Shown: in pieces, positions 10,858-21,924 of the stretch
How positions within the stretch are numbered: the first letter of the stretch is position 1
Layout: each line of letters starts with the position of its first letter
Source of the DNA: Propionicimonas sp.
GTDB lineage: Bacteria; Actinomycetota; Actinomycetes; Propionibacteriales; Propionibacteriaceae
Reading direction: 5' to 3'
Assembly (NCBI RefSeq): GCF_029975155.1
Contig: NZ_JARKPQ010000139.1
Span: forward strand, 1-64,000
DNA: 64,000 bases
Translations under genes and position numbers: made by a program
Notes under the pieces: generated by a model
Database searches by the model: none
Told to the model about the DNA's origin: nothing
The model's input: only the letters and a program-made list of their open reading frames with translations

Positions 10858-11463
10858 ATGACTCACCCAATCGGCCAGTGGCAGCAGATCATCTCGCGCG
10901 ACCCGGGCCATTCTTCCCGATACATCGAGCGGTTCAAGATGCTCGCCGCCCAGGGCCACGACCTGTACGGCGAGGCGCGCCTGATCGACGCCATCGTCGG
11001 TCGCGGCGCCGCGATCCTGGACGCGGGGTGCGGTCCGGGCCGGCACGCCGGGTATCTGCACCGCGCCGGTCATGTTGTCGTGGGCGTGGACGTCGACCCC
11101 ACCCTGATCGCCGCCGCCGAGGACGACGATCCCGGACCCACCTACGTGGTCGGCGACCTGGCCGGGTTCGAACTGCCGCCGGGCGTTCCGCAGGAGTTCG
11201 ACGCCGTCCTCTGCGCGGGCAACGTGATGACGTTCCTGCACCCGGACACCCGCGTCCCGGTGCTGGCGGGGTTCGCGTCCCGGCTCTCCGCGACCGGACG
11301 CGCCGTGGTCGGCTTCGGCGCCGGTCGCGGCTACGGGTTCGACGAGTTCCTCGCCGACGCCCGGTCCGCAGGCCTCGCACTGGAATCCCGCTTCGCCACC
11401 TGGGACCTGCGCCCGTTCTCCCCCGAGGCCGACTTCCAGGTCGCCCTGCTCACCCGCGCCTGA
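10858..11463 (+). CDS. Class I SAM-dependent methyltransferase
   Basis: AAILDAGCGPGRHAGYLHRAGHVVVGVDVDPTLIAAA motif I. Confidence 0.92.
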   Translation: MTHPIGQWQQIISRDPGHSSRYIERFKMLAAQGHDLYGEARLIDAIVGRGAAILDAGCGPGRHAGYLHRAGHVVVGVDVDPTLIAAAEDDDPGPTYVVGDLAGFELPPGVPQEFDAVLCAGNVMTFLHPDTRVPVLAGFASRLSATGRAVVGFGAGRGYGFDEFLADARSAGLALESRFATWDLRPFSPEADFQVALLTRA

Positions 11464-11484
11464 GCCCGCCGGCTGCCGGCCATT

Positions 11485-11564
11485 GTCATCCCGGACTTGA
11501 CCCCGGATCCCCGGCGGCCGACCTGCCAGGCCCGTCCAGGGATCCCGGCGTACGCCGGGATGAC
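11485..11564. repeat. Composite palindromic intergenic repeat (GTCATCCCGG family), copy 1
   Basis: GTCATCCCGGACTTGACCCCGGATCCCCGGCGGCCGACCTGCC...GATCCCGGCGTACGCCGGGATGAC. Confidence 0.85.
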
Positions 11565-11671
11565 GCGGGAGCAAGTCGCTCCCTGAGAAGCATCCCGGCG
11601 AGGAACGAGCCGGGACGCGTCACCAAGGGCACCCGACGGAACACCCGCGGGAAGCTGGCAGCCACAGCCAC

Positions 11672-11750
11672 GTCATCCCGGGCTTGACCCGGGATCCCCG
11701 GCGGCCGACCTGCCGGGCCGGTACCGGGATCCGGCGTTCGCCGGGATGAC
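11672..11750. repeat. Composite palindromic intergenic repeat (GTCATCCCGG family), copy 2
   Basis: GTCATCCCGGGCTTGACCCGGGATCCCCGGCGGCCGACCTGCCGGGCC...GATCCGGCGTTCGCCGGGATGAC. Confidence 0.85.
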
Positions 11751-11776
11751 ATGTAGCAGTCACGGCCGGCCGAGGC

Positions 11777-12514
11777 TCAGGCGGACGGGGGCTTCCGCTG
11801 CCTCCACCAGTACTGGCCGATCACGACCACGAGGATGGCGAGGGAGACGTACCAGAGGTAGTTGCCGTACATCCGCATCACCTCGACGGCCGGCGCACCG
11901 ATCCAGTAGCCGATCGCCAGGTACGCGCCGGTGGTGACGAAGGACGAGATCACCGACACGGTCAGGAACTTGCGCAGGCTGGTCCCGGCTTCGCCGAGCA
12001 CGGCGAGAACGACCGCGCGCGGCAGCGGGATCGGCAGGAAGCCGACCACGATCGCCAGGGTCTCGTACTTGCGGGCGAACCGCTCCGCGCGGGCGTTGGC
12101 CCGACGGGCGCGCTCGGAGCGTCCGGACCAGACCTCGATCAGCTCGCGTCCCCACAGCCGTCCGGCCCACCAGTAGATCCAGTCGAACTTGATCAGCCCG
12201 ATCGTGCCGAACACCCACACCAGCGGCCACCAGGGGTCGCCGTCCCTCGCGCTGGCGCCGATCAGGACGCTGCCGCTCCACGAACCGAGGGACGCGAGCA
12301 CGTGCGGAGCGGTCCCGAGCAGCCCGGGCCGCAGCACGGAGATCGCCACGCCGTAGACCGCGGCGACGCCGAGCCACGTGAAGCAGACGATGTCGGCCCT
12401 GGTCGGCTCGTGCTTCCAGGGCAGGGACGGGTCGTCCCACCACGGGCGCTCGGCCGACGGTTCCGGTTCCACCGGTGCGTCGGCCCGGCCCTTCTCCGGC
12501 TCGGCGTCGGTCAC
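11777..12514 (-). CDS. DedA/VTT (SNARE-associated) family membrane protein
   Basis: Several TM helices; GFLPIPLPRAVVLAVLGEAGTSLRKFLTVSVISSF. Confidence 0.8.
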   Translation of the reverse strand: MTDAEPEKGRADAPVEPEPSAERPWWDDPSLPWKHEPTRADIVCFTWLGVAAVYGVAISVLRPGLLGTAPHVLASLGSWSGSVLIGASARDGDPWWPLVWVFGTIGLIKFDWIYWWAGRLWGRELIEVWSGRSERARRANARAERFARKYETLAIVVGFLPIPLPRAVVLAVLGEAGTSLRKFLTVSVISSFVTTGAYLAIGYWIGAPAVEVMRMYGNYLWYVSLAILVVVIGQYWWRQRKPPSA

Positions 12515-12700
12515 CCGGCGAGCGTACCCGAGGCGCGCACCCCCTGCCCCAACCTGTCCCGGTCACCCGGAAGGGGGATTGAAACGAGACTATGGCGACC
12601 CGGGCGCCCGGCGTGCCAAGATGACTTCTGCCGCACCCGCGGTGCTTCTTCCACTACGGATCGTCGGGCACGTACCTGCCCGTGGAAAGGTGTATTTGGC

Positions 12701-13795
<1,095 letters not shown>

Positions 13796-13810
13796 CGCCC
13801 GCAGCAGTTC

Positions 13811-13858
13811 GGGGACAGACCCCTTTTCCGCCACGTGGTGGAAAAGGGGCCTGTCCCC
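13811..13858. repeat. GGGGACAG...CTGTCCCC palindromic repeat (REP-like)
   Basis: GGGGACAGACCCCTTTTCCGCCAC/GTGGTGGAAAAGGGGCCTGTCCCC. Confidence 0.8.
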
Positions 13859-14041
13859 GTTTTCGGCCATTTTCGGCCAGGCGGGGTCTGGCCTCGGGGC
13901 GACCGGGCCGGCCGCGTCCCCCGCGGGGTCTGGGACGGGGCCTCCGTAGGCCCTGAACGGAAAGGGGACGGGTCCCTTTCCGTTCACCTGCCGGGACCAG
14001 CCGGCGAAGGCCCCTGGCCGGCCGCGTGCGAGAATGGCGCG

Positions 14042-15424
14042 GTGCCCCGGTTCCTCTCCTCACGCCCGGACTCACGGCTGATCCCGCTGCCGTGGGAGAC
14101 GCCGCTCGCCGAGTGGCCGACCGAGCACCTGGTCGCACTGCCCCGCGGCATCTCGCGCCACGTCGTCCGCTTCATCAAGGTGGGCAATTCCGTGTACGCG
14201 GCGAAGGAGGTCATCGAGGACCTCGCCATCCACGAGTACCGGATGCTGACCGACCTGCACCGCACCGACACCCCCGCCGTCGAGCCGCTGGCGGTGGTCA
14301 CCGGCCGGGTCGACATCGACGGCGAGCCGCTCGACCCCGTGCTGATCACCAGGCACCTGGAGTTCTCGCTGCCGTACCGCTCGCTGTTCGCTCAGGGCGT
14401 CCGTCCCGACACCGTCGGACGGTTGCTGGACGCGATGGTCGTCCTGCTCGCGCGGCTGCACCTGGTCGGCTTCCTGTGGGGCGACGTGTCGCTGTCGAAC
14501 ATCCTGTTCCGGCGCGACGCCGGCGAGTTCGCCGCCTATCTCGTCGACGCCGAGACGGCCGAGATGCACGAGGCGCTCACCGACGGCCAGCGTGAACACG
14601 ACCTGACCATCGCCACCACCAACCTCTACGGCGAGTTCAGCGACCTCGAGGCCGGGCAGATGCTGGACGCGTCCCTCGACCCGCAGAAGCTCGTCGAGTC
14701 CATCCTCACCCGCTACCGCGAGCTGTGGGCGGAGCTGACCGGCGTCGAGGAGTTCTCCGACCAGGAGGTGTTCCGGATCGAGAACCGCGTCCGCCGGCTG
14801 AACGCGCTGGGCTTCGACGTGGCCGAACTCTCCATCGAGACCTCCCCCGCTCCCGACGGCTCGCACATCCGCATCCAGCCGAAGGTCGTCGACGCCGGCC
14901 ACCACACCCGCCGGCTGCTGCGGCTCACCGGCCTCGACGTCGAGGAGCACCAGGCCCGGCGGCTGCTGAACGACCTGGACACCTTCCGCGCCCGCACCAA
15001 CCAGGGACACGTGGACGAGGCCGTGGTCGCCCACCAGTGGCTCACCGAGTGCTTCCAGCCGGTGGTCACCGCCATCCCGCCGGAGCTGCGCGGCAAGCGC
15101 GAGGGCGCACAGATCTACCACGAGGTGCTCGACTACCGCTGGTACGCCTCCCAGCGGGCGAACCGCGAGGTGCCGCTGGTCGAGGCCACCTGGGGCTACA
15201 TCCAGGACGTGCTCCGCGCGCTGCCGGACGAGGCCATGACCGACACCCGCGCCATCGGGGACGAACGGCAGCTGGCCAACCCCTACGACCCGTCCCAGGG
15301 TTTCGTCGACGACGACGGCCCCATGCCCGAGGATCCGTGGGAGGCCGCCGCGGACGGCGTCGAGGTCGCTCCGTCCGGATTCCTCGACATCGAGGCCCTG
15401 CGCACCGCCCGCAAGCGCGGCTGA
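14042..15424 (+). CDS. DUF4032 domain-containing protein (kinase-like fold)
   Basis: GTG start; RFIKVGNSVYAAKEVIEDLAIHEYRMLTDLHR; HLVGFLWGDVSLSNILFRRDAGEFAAYLVDAETAE. Confidence 0.87.
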   Translation: MPRFLSSRPDSRLIPLPWETPLAEWPTEHLVALPRGISRHVVRFIKVGNSVYAAKEVIEDLAIHEYRMLTDLHRTDTPAVEPLAVVTGRVDIDGEPLDPVLITRHLEFSLPYRSLFAQGVRPDTVGRLLDAMVVLLARLHLVGFLWGDVSLSNILFRRDAGEFAAYLVDAETAEMHEALTDGQREHDLTIATTNLYGEFSDLEAGQMLDASLDPQKLVESILTRYRELWAELTGVEEFSDQEVFRIENRVRRLNALGFDVAELSIETSPAPDGSHIRIQPKVVDAGHHTRRLLRLTGLDVEEHQARRLLNDLDTFRARTNQGHVDEAVVAHQWLTECFQPVVTAIPPELRGKREGAQIYHEVLDYRWYASQRANREVPLVEATWGYIQDVLRALPDEAMTDTRAIGDERQLANPYDPSQGFVDDDGPMPEDPWEAAADGVEVAPSGFLDIEALRTARKRG

Positions 15425-15614
15425 GTCGAGGAGGTCGTCCACAACGGACATCCCACGCCTTCGCTCCCCGAGCCACTTCCCACAACGTGGTGGAGCGAAA
15501 CCGGTCAGGACGCCGGGGAGGTCTCCACCTCAGTGTGGGAGCGGGCGCCGAGGACGGGCAGAGCCGCGAGGGCACGATGAACGGCGACGGCCGGACGCTG
15601 GATAGACTGCCGCG

Positions 15615-17051
15615 GTGAGTTTCCGCCTGTACGACAGCGCCCAGCGCAGAGTGGTCGAGTTCCAGCCGTTGCACCCCGGCAAGGTCTCGATCTACTGCTG
15701 CGGGCCCACCGTGCAGTCGGCCCCGCACCTGGGCCACATCCGCAAGGAGGTCAACTTCGACGTCCTGCGTCGCTGGCTGGAGGTGTCCGGGTACGAGGTG
15801 ACGATGGTGACCAACATCACCGACATCGACGACAAGATCCTGATCAAGTCGGCGGAGGAGGGTCGCGAGTGGTGGGAGCACGCCTACCTGTTCGAGGGCG
15901 TCTTCCACTCTGCGTTCCGGTCGTTGGGCGTCCGCCGGCCCACCTACGAGCCGCGGGCCACCGGGCACATCCCCGAGATGATCGACCTGATCCGGACGCT
16001 GATCGAGCGCGGCCACGCCTACGCCGCCGCCGATGGCTCGGGCGACGTCTACTTCGACGTGAAGTCGTGGCCGGCCTACGGCTGGCTGTCCGGGATGCGG
16101 GTGGACGAGATGGAGCCCGCCGAGGACGCTGACCCGCGCGGCAAGCGCGACCCTCGCGACTTCGCGCTCTGGAAGGGTCACAAGCCCGGCGACCCGCAGA
16201 CCGCCGCCTGGGAGACCCCGTGGGGCCCGGGGCGTCCCGGCTGGCACCTGGAGTGCTCGGCGATGGCCGGCAAGTACCTCGGCGACGCCTTCGACATCCA
16301 CGGCGGCGGCCTCGACCTGCGCTTCCCGCACCACGAGAACGAGGTGGCCCAGTCCCGCGCGGCGGGGCGGCCGTTCGCGTCCTACTGGATGCACAACGCC
16401 TGGGTCACGCTCGCCGGCGAGAAGATGAGCAAGTCCCTGGGCAACACCGCGGACGTGCTCAGCGCCGTCGAGGCCTACGGCGGACGGGCCGTCCGGCTCT
16501 ACCTCGCGGGGCCGCACTACCGCTCGGCGATCGAGCTCTCGGACGCCTCGCTTTCGGAGGCCGCAGCCCAGCTCGCCCGGATCGACTCGTTCCTGGAGCG
16601 CGCCAGCGCCCTCACGGTCCCTGAGGAGCCCGGGAGCGCAGCGAGCGGGCCTCACGAAGGGCCGTCGATCCCCGCCGCGTTCGCCGCAGCGATGGACGAC
16701 GACCTCGGCACCCCGGGGGCGCTGGCCGTCCTGTTCGGCACGATCAAGGAGGGGAACGTCGCGCTCGAGGCGGGCAACACCGACGGCGCGATGAAGGCGC
16801 TCACGGGGGTGCGCGCGATGCTCGGCGTGCTCGGCCTCGACCCGGACGCACCGGAGTGGGCGGACACGCAGGCCGGCGACGACCTGAAGCCCGTGGTGGA
16901 CGGGCTGGTGGCGGCCCTGCTCGAACAGCGGCAACAGGCCCGGGCCCGCAAGGACTGGCCGGCGGCGGACGCGATCCGCGACCAGCTGGCCGCCATCGGA
17001 CTGAGGGTCGAGGACACCCCGAACGGCCCGCGCTGGGCACTGGAGAAGTAG
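15615..17051 (+). CDS. cysS: Cysteinyl-tRNA synthetase
   Basis: [68 protein letters not shown]. Confidence 0.97.
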   Translation: MSFRLYDSAQRRVVEFQPLHPGKVSIYCCGPTVQSAPHLGHIRKEVNFDVLRRWLEVSGYEVTMVTNITDIDDKILIKSAEEGREWWEHAYLFEGVFHSAFRSLGVRRPTYEPRATGHIPEMIDLIRTLIERGHAYAAADGSGDVYFDVKSWPAYGWLSGMRVDEMEPAEDADPRGKRDPRDFALWKGHKPGDPQTAAWETPWGPGRPGWHLECSAMAGKYLGDAFDIHGGGLDLRFPHHENEVAQSRAAGRPFASYWMHNAWVTLAGEKMSKSLGNTADVLSAVEAYGGRAVRLYLAGPHYRSAIELSDASLSEAAAQLARIDSFLERASALTVPEEPGSAASGPHEGPSIPAAFAAAMDDDLGTPGALAVLFGTIKEGNVALEAGNTDGAMKALTGVRAMLGVLGLDPDAPEWADTQAGDDLKPVVDGLVAALLEQRQQARARKDWPAADAIRDQLAAIGLRVEDTPNGPRWALEK

Positions 17052-17058
17052 GAGCGGC

Positions 17059-18036
17059 ATGCCAGGGAACAGCCAGCGCAAGGGCGCCGTCCGCAAGAAG
17101 GGCAAGACCACGCCGGCCGGGTCGGGCGGACGCGTCCGCCGGGGTCTGGAGGGCAAGGGTCCGACCCCGAAAGCCGAGGATCGGCCCTACCACAAGGCCT
17201 ACCGCAAACGCGGACCCGATGAGCCCGGGAAGACCGCCGGCAAGCCGAAGGGCGGGCGACAGGCCCGCCAGGCGACGCGCAGCGGCACCGCGACGGCCGG
17301 CGCCGACTGGGTGATCGGCCGCAACCCGGTGCTCGAGGCCCTGCAGGCCGGACTGCCGATCCGCCGCGCCTACGTGGCGGACGGCGTCGAGCGCGACGAC
17401 CGCCTTCGCGACATCCTCACCTACGCCGCCGAGCACGGCGTCCCGCTGTTGCAGGCCACCCGTTCCGAGCTCGATCGGCTCACCGGCGGTGGCGTCCACC
17501 AGGGCGTGGCGCTGCAGCTGCCCGCCTTCGAGTACGCAGACGCCGACGACGTACTGGCCGATGCGCTGGACTCCCCCACCCCGGGCCTGGTCGTCGCCTG
17601 CGACTCGATCACCGACCCGCGTAATCTGGGCGCGATCATCCGCAGCGCGGCCGCCTTCGGCGCGCATGGCGTGATCATCCCCGAGCGCCGCTCCGCGCAG
17701 ATGACCGCCGCGGCCTGGAAGACCTCGGCCGGCGCTGCGGCACGCGTCCCGGTGGCCCGGGTGACGAACCTCAACCGGACGCTCAAGGCCTATGCGGACG
17801 CCGGGTTCACCGTCGTCGGTCTCGCCGGCGGCGTCGAGACCGACATCGCCGGTTTTCCCGGCATCGACGGCCCGGTGCTCCTCGTGGTCGGCTCGGAGGG
17901 GGAAGGGCTGGCCCGCCTCGTCCGGGACAACTGCGACGTGCTGGTGAATATCCCGATCACCTCCGACGTGGAGTCGCTCAACGCCTCGGTCGCGGCCGCC
18001 ATCGCCCTCTACGAGGTCAGCCGCTCCCGCGCCTGA
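17059..18036 (+). CDS. rlmB: 23S rRNA (guanosine(2251)-2'-O)-methyltransferase RlmB, basic N-terminal extension
   Basis: VIGRNPVLEALQAGLPI...DSITDPRNLGAIIRSAAAFGAHGVIIPERRSAQMT...VGSEGEGLARLVRDNCDVLVNIPI SpoU family. Confidence 0.95.
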   Translation: MPGNSQRKGAVRKKGKTTPAGSGGRVRRGLEGKGPTPKAEDRPYHKAYRKRGPDEPGKTAGKPKGGRQARQATRSGTATAGADWVIGRNPVLEALQAGLPIRRAYVADGVERDDRLRDILTYAAEHGVPLLQATRSELDRLTGGGVHQGVALQLPAFEYADADDVLADALDSPTPGLVVACDSITDPRNLGAIIRSAAAFGAHGVIIPERRSAQMTAAAWKTSAGAAARVPVARVTNLNRTLKAYADAGFTVVGLAGGVETDIAGFPGIDGPVLLVVGSEGEGLARLVRDNCDVLVNIPITSDVESLNASVAAAIALYEVSRSRA

Positions 18037-18099
18037 CGCGCTGGTCGACCCCAACCGCTGGTCCCACAACCGCCGGACGCCCCACCGCCGGACGTCCAT

Positions 18100-18262
18100 A
18101 ACCGCTGCTCCCCCAAACCGCTGGTCGCCCCCCAAACCGCTGGTCGCCCCCCAAACCGCTGGTCGAGCTTGTCGAGACCCACCCCGCATCTCGACAAGCT
18201 CGATGAACGGCTGTTACCGGGAGCTCGATGAACGGTTGTCCCGGGAGCTCGATGAACGACGG
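18100..18262. repeat. Cluster of short tandem repeats: 19-bp unit (AAACCGCTGGTCGCCCCCC) and 24-25-bp unit (GATGAACGG.TGT.CCGGGAGCTC), with CTCGACAAGCTCGA palindrome
   Basis: 19-bp spacing of AAACCGCTGGTCG at 18115, 18134, 18153; GATGAACG at 18202, 18227, 18251. Confidence 0.85.
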
Positions 18263-18408
18263 CCGGCTGAGTGCCTCCTGAGGGCGGGCTAAACATCTGC
18301 GCCGGGAGCGCACGAGATCGTCCGACCTTGCTCCGAGTGTCGGCGGTCACTGGCATTGTCGGGCAGGGACGTCACCTCACCCAGAGCCACCAGGAAGGCG
18401 GAGAACGC

Positions 18409-20313
18409 ATGACCCGCAGCATCGTCAGTTCCCGAGCCGTGACCGCGAGGCCCCGCCGGCACCGGCTCCTCGCCGTGCTGGCTGCCATCACGCTCGGCGT
18501 CGGCTTCACGACCGCCAGCACCCCGGCTCACGCCGCGGACGCCGGCTTCTGCCCCGACGGCAGCCAGCCCTACGTCCCCGTCTCCGAGGTCGAGGCGTTC
18601 AGCCCCGGCACGGGTGTGACCGGCCTGTCGGTCACCAGCGGCACCACGCCTGACGGGTTCACCGGCAGCTACATCGGCCACGTCGCCAACTGGTTCGGCA
18701 AGGGCAAGGACCTGCCGCTGTTCCGGCTGAGCAGCCCGGTGATCGACGGAACCAGCGGGACGAAGGCGGCGGGCATCTGGGCGGGCATGTCCGGGTCGCC
18801 GGTCTATGCCCAGGACGGACGCCTGATCGGCGCGGTCTCGTACGCTCTCAACGCCGACAACCTGCCGATCGCGGGCGTCACGCCGGCCGAGTACATGAAG
18901 AGCATCGGCACCACCGCTCTCGGCGCCGCCCGCACGGGCAGGCTGACCGGCTCGGCGGTGCGGGTCTCGTCCGCGGGGACGAAGGTGGCCGGCACGAACC
19001 TCGTCGGCTCGTCCATCTCCCAGATCCGCACGGTCGACGTCGCCGGGTCCGCGGGTCCGGGGCAGAACGCCTTCGTCAACCGCACCCTCGCCCGGACGCC
19101 ACGGACCGCGAAGGCCGCCTCGTTCGTCCGCAGCAACTCATTCCTGCCCGCCGCGGCCCAGTCGGCCCAGGTCACCGCTCCGCTGGTCGCCGGGGGCTCC
19201 GTGGCAGCGCTCTACGGCAGCGACGACCTCGTCACCGGCGCGATCGGCACGGTCACCGCGGTCTGCGGCGACACGGTGTGGGCCTTCGGCCACCCCATGG
19301 CATACGCGGGCAGCACCACGCTCCTGCTGGCCAACGCCTCGACGGCGATGATCGTCCCCGACAGCACCGGTGTGGTCGGCTCGTACAAGCAGGTCTCGGC
19401 CTTCGGCGCGCCCGTGGGCATGGTCACCCAGGACCGCGCCGTCGGCATCCGCGGCACCATCGGCGCCGTCCACGCGTTCCCGGTCGACGTGGCCGTCCAG
19501 AACGCGTCGGGCACGGAGGTCGCTGCGTACCACGGCGAGCTCGCCAACCAGGAACTCACCGGGTCCGCCGTGGCGTACCTGATCGGCGAGGCGGCGATCG
19601 AACAGCTCGACCAGGTCGGATCGGGCACGGCCGAGGTCACCTGGACCATCGACTACCGGCGCGCGGACGGCACCGAGGAGAGCCTGACCAACTCCCAGGT
19701 CGTCAGCGACCGGCTGTACTTCCCCGACGCCATCGGGACGGACGCCGGCAACGACGCCTGGGCCATCACGGACAACGAGTTCGAGGACGTTGCCATCACC
19801 GGCGTCAGCGCGACCCTCACGCTGGTCAGTGCGGACGCCATCAGCTACAAGGCGGCCAAGGTCCAGTTGCGCGGCAAGACCGGTCAGTGGAAGGCGCTGT
19901 CCGGCAACACCCTGAAGGCCGGGAAGACCTACGCCCTTCGCCCTCAGTACACGGTGAAGAAGAACGGCAAGGCCAGCGGCAGCGCCTACGGCGACCCGAT
20001 CTCGGTGAAGCTGTCCACCAAGGCGCGCAAGAGCGGCGCGTTCACGTTCGGCAGCGCGAGCGGGAGCCTGGACGAGGTGTGCGACATCGCTTCCGGCAGC
20101 ACTGTCAACTGCGCGGACTGGGACGAGGACGAACCCCAGTACTCCGACTTCGACGAGCTGATCGCCGACCTCGACAGCCTGCAGCCGGCCAGCCTGGTCA
20201 GCGGCGAACTGCGCTACCGGCTGAAGAAGGGCTCCACGTCGAAGGGCTTCGAGTGGACAGGCCCCGGTGTTGTGATCGGCTCGGCCAGCGGGTCGTTCTC
20301 GATCCGCGCCTGA
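18409..20313 (+). CDS. Secreted SpoIVB peptidase S55 domain-containing protein
   Basis: Signal peptide LAAITLGVGFTTASTPAHAADAG; FTGSYIGHV; GTKAAGIWAGMSGSPVYAQDGRLIGAVSYAL; VWAFGHPMAYAGSTTLLLANA. Confidence 0.85.
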   Translation: MTRSIVSSRAVTARPRRHRLLAVLAAITLGVGFTTASTPAHAADAGFCPDGSQPYVPVSEVEAFSPGTGVTGLSVTSGTTPDGFTGSYIGHVANWFGKGKDLPLFRLSSPVIDGTSGTKAAGIWAGMSGSPVYAQDGRLIGAVSYALNADNLPIAGVTPAEYMKSIGTTALGAARTGRLTGSAVRVSSAGTKVAGTNLVGSSISQIRTVDVAGSAGPGQNAFVNRTLARTPRTAKAASFVRSNSFLPAAAQSAQVTAPLVAGGSVAALYGSDDLVTGAIGTVTAVCGDTVWAFGHPMAYAGSTTLLLANASTAMIVPDSTGVVGSYKQVSAFGAPVGMVTQDRAVGIRGTIGAVHAFPVDVAVQNASGTEVAAYHGELANQELTGSAVAYLIGEAAIEQLDQVGSGTAEVTWTIDYRRADGTEESLTNSQVVSDRLYFPDAIGTDAGNDAWAITDNEFEDVAITGVSATLTLVSADAISYKAAKVQLRGKTGQWKALSGNTLKAGKTYALRPQYTVKKNGKASGSAYGDPISVKLSTKARKSGAFTFGSASGSLDEVCDIASGSTVNCADWDEDEPQYSDFDELIADLDSLQPASLVSGELRYRLKKGSTSKGFEWTGPGVVIGSASGSFSIRA

Positions 20314-20482
20314 CCCGCTCGACGGTCCCTGAGGAGCCGGCGCCCGAGCGTGCGAGGGCACCGGCGTCACGAAGGGCGCCCGCACCCCACCGGGTCGCCG
20401 TTCAGCCGTCCGACGCCCCGGCGACGACTCCCGTTCACCCACTCCGCCTACGCTTCGGCCGAACCGGACGAAAGGCGGAGAC

Positions 20483-21787
20483 GTGCCCCCACACGTGATG
20501 CTCGTGGCGGCCTACGACTCACAGCTGAAGTGGGTGATGAGTCTCGCCGGCGAGTTCGAGCGGCGCGGCTGGCGGTACTCGGTGGTGGTGCCGGCGGACG
20601 TCCGCAGCGCGCTCTCCGCCGAGCAGGTGGCGGCGGTCGGCCTGGACGACGTCCGGCGGGTTCCGTGGCGGCAGCTGCTGGGGCGGGCACGCCTCGCCGA
20701 CTGCGTGGTGCTCGCGCTGCAGGGGACGCTCGTAGCGAGGTTCACCGACGAGCTGCAGCTGATCCGCCGCGCCGCCCCGGCCGACCACGAGCCCGTCGTG
20801 GTCGCCGGCTGGGTGGGGATCATCATCGAGAAGCTGGTCGCGGGCTACCTGGACCGGGCCGGCGCGGACGTGGTCGCGGTGAACTCCGCGGACAACCTCC
20901 GGGCGTTCACCGAGACCGGCCGCTGGCTCGGCATACCGCCGGACAACCTGCTGCTCAGCGGGCTCCCCCTGCTGCCCGCGCATCCGGAGCCAGGAGCCAC
21001 AGGACCGATCCGCACCGTCCTCTTCGCCGACCAGCCCACCGTTCCGAGGGACCGGTGGGATCGCGCCTACGTCTATCAGCGCCTGCTCGACTACGCCCAC
21101 GCCCATCCGGACCGGAGGGTGCTGCTCAAGCCGCGGCACCGTCCTGGGGAGGGCACCTTCCACGTCATGCAGGACCATCCCGAGACCGTGCTACGTCAGC
21201 TCGGCCCGGTGCCGGCGAACTTCGCGGTGGTCTACGACAGCGTGACCACCCTGCTACCGGCGACCGACCTGGTGCTGACCGTCTCCTCGACGGCCGGGCT
21301 GGAGGCGGTCGGCGCCGGTGTCCGCACCGTGTTCGTCGCGGACCTCGGCATCCACGAGAAGCACGGGAACCAGGTGCTGGTGGAGTCCGGCCTGGTGGCG
21401 GGCTTCGCCGACGTGATCGCAGATCGGATCCCGCAGGCCAACCCCGCCTGGCTCGATGACGTGTTCGTCGGCGGCGACCTGCGTCCCGCCGCCCGGATCG
21501 TGGCACGGGTGGAGGAACTGCTCGACACCGACCCTGCCGAGCGTCCGAGCCGGACGGTCGCCGCCGGCCGCTACCTCAGCGGACGCATCGCCGTCCGCGA
21601 ACTCCGGCGCAGCCTGCCGCCCGTCGCTCGCGACCCCGCCGACGCACCCCGAAACGCCGGCCGGTGGTGGCCGCTCCTGTTCTCGGTCGCACGCCGCGGC
21701 GACCACCTGCTGCGCGCGCTCCTCCCCGCGAGGTGGCACCGCGCCGCCCTGAACGCCTGGCGTCGCCTGCCAACGGCCGCCCCCTGA
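20483..21787 (+). CDS. DUF6716-type putative glycosyltransferase
   Basis: Complete 434-aa ORF; MLVAAYDSQLKWVMSLAGEFERRGW; VYDSVTTLLPATDLVLTVSSTAGLEAVGAGVRTVFVADLG. Confidence 0.7.
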   Translation: MPPHVMLVAAYDSQLKWVMSLAGEFERRGWRYSVVVPADVRSALSAEQVAAVGLDDVRRVPWRQLLGRARLADCVVLALQGTLVARFTDELQLIRRAAPADHEPVVVAGWVGIIIEKLVAGYLDRAGADVVAVNSADNLRAFTETGRWLGIPPDNLLLSGLPLLPAHPEPGATGPIRTVLFADQPTVPRDRWDRAYVYQRLLDYAHAHPDRRVLLKPRHRPGEGTFHVMQDHPETVLRQLGPVPANFAVVYDSVTTLLPATDLVLTVSSTAGLEAVGAGVRTVFVADLGIHEKHGNQVLVESGLVAGFADVIADRIPQANPAWLDDVFVGGDLRPAARIVARVEELLDTDPAERPSRTVAAGRYLSGRIAVRELRRSLPPVARDPADAPRNAGRWWPLLFSVARRGDHLLRALLPARWHRAALNAWRRLPTAAP

Positions 21788-21924
21788 GCCTGAATCCTCC
21801 GAAATCGCCCGTCGAGCTTGTCGAGACGCGCTCGATGGGTGGCTCCAGGCTGAGCCTGACGAAGGGCGGGCTTCGTCACGCTCAGCCAGCATCACCAGGC
21901 TTTGTCACGCTCAGCCAGCATCCG

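Noticed and set aside
9137-10870. 577-aa minus ORF opposite the Fn3-like protein
   Set aside because: Arg/Gly-rich shadow ORF; it also crosses the tRNA-Thr gene, so it is not credible.
15066-17156. 696-aa minus ORF opposite cysS
   Set aside because: Shadow ORF; cysS on the plus strand has full class I synthetase signatures.
18100-18262. Possible CRISPR array
   Set aside because: Units are 19 and 24-25 bp direct tandem copies without spacers, and no cas genes are nearby.
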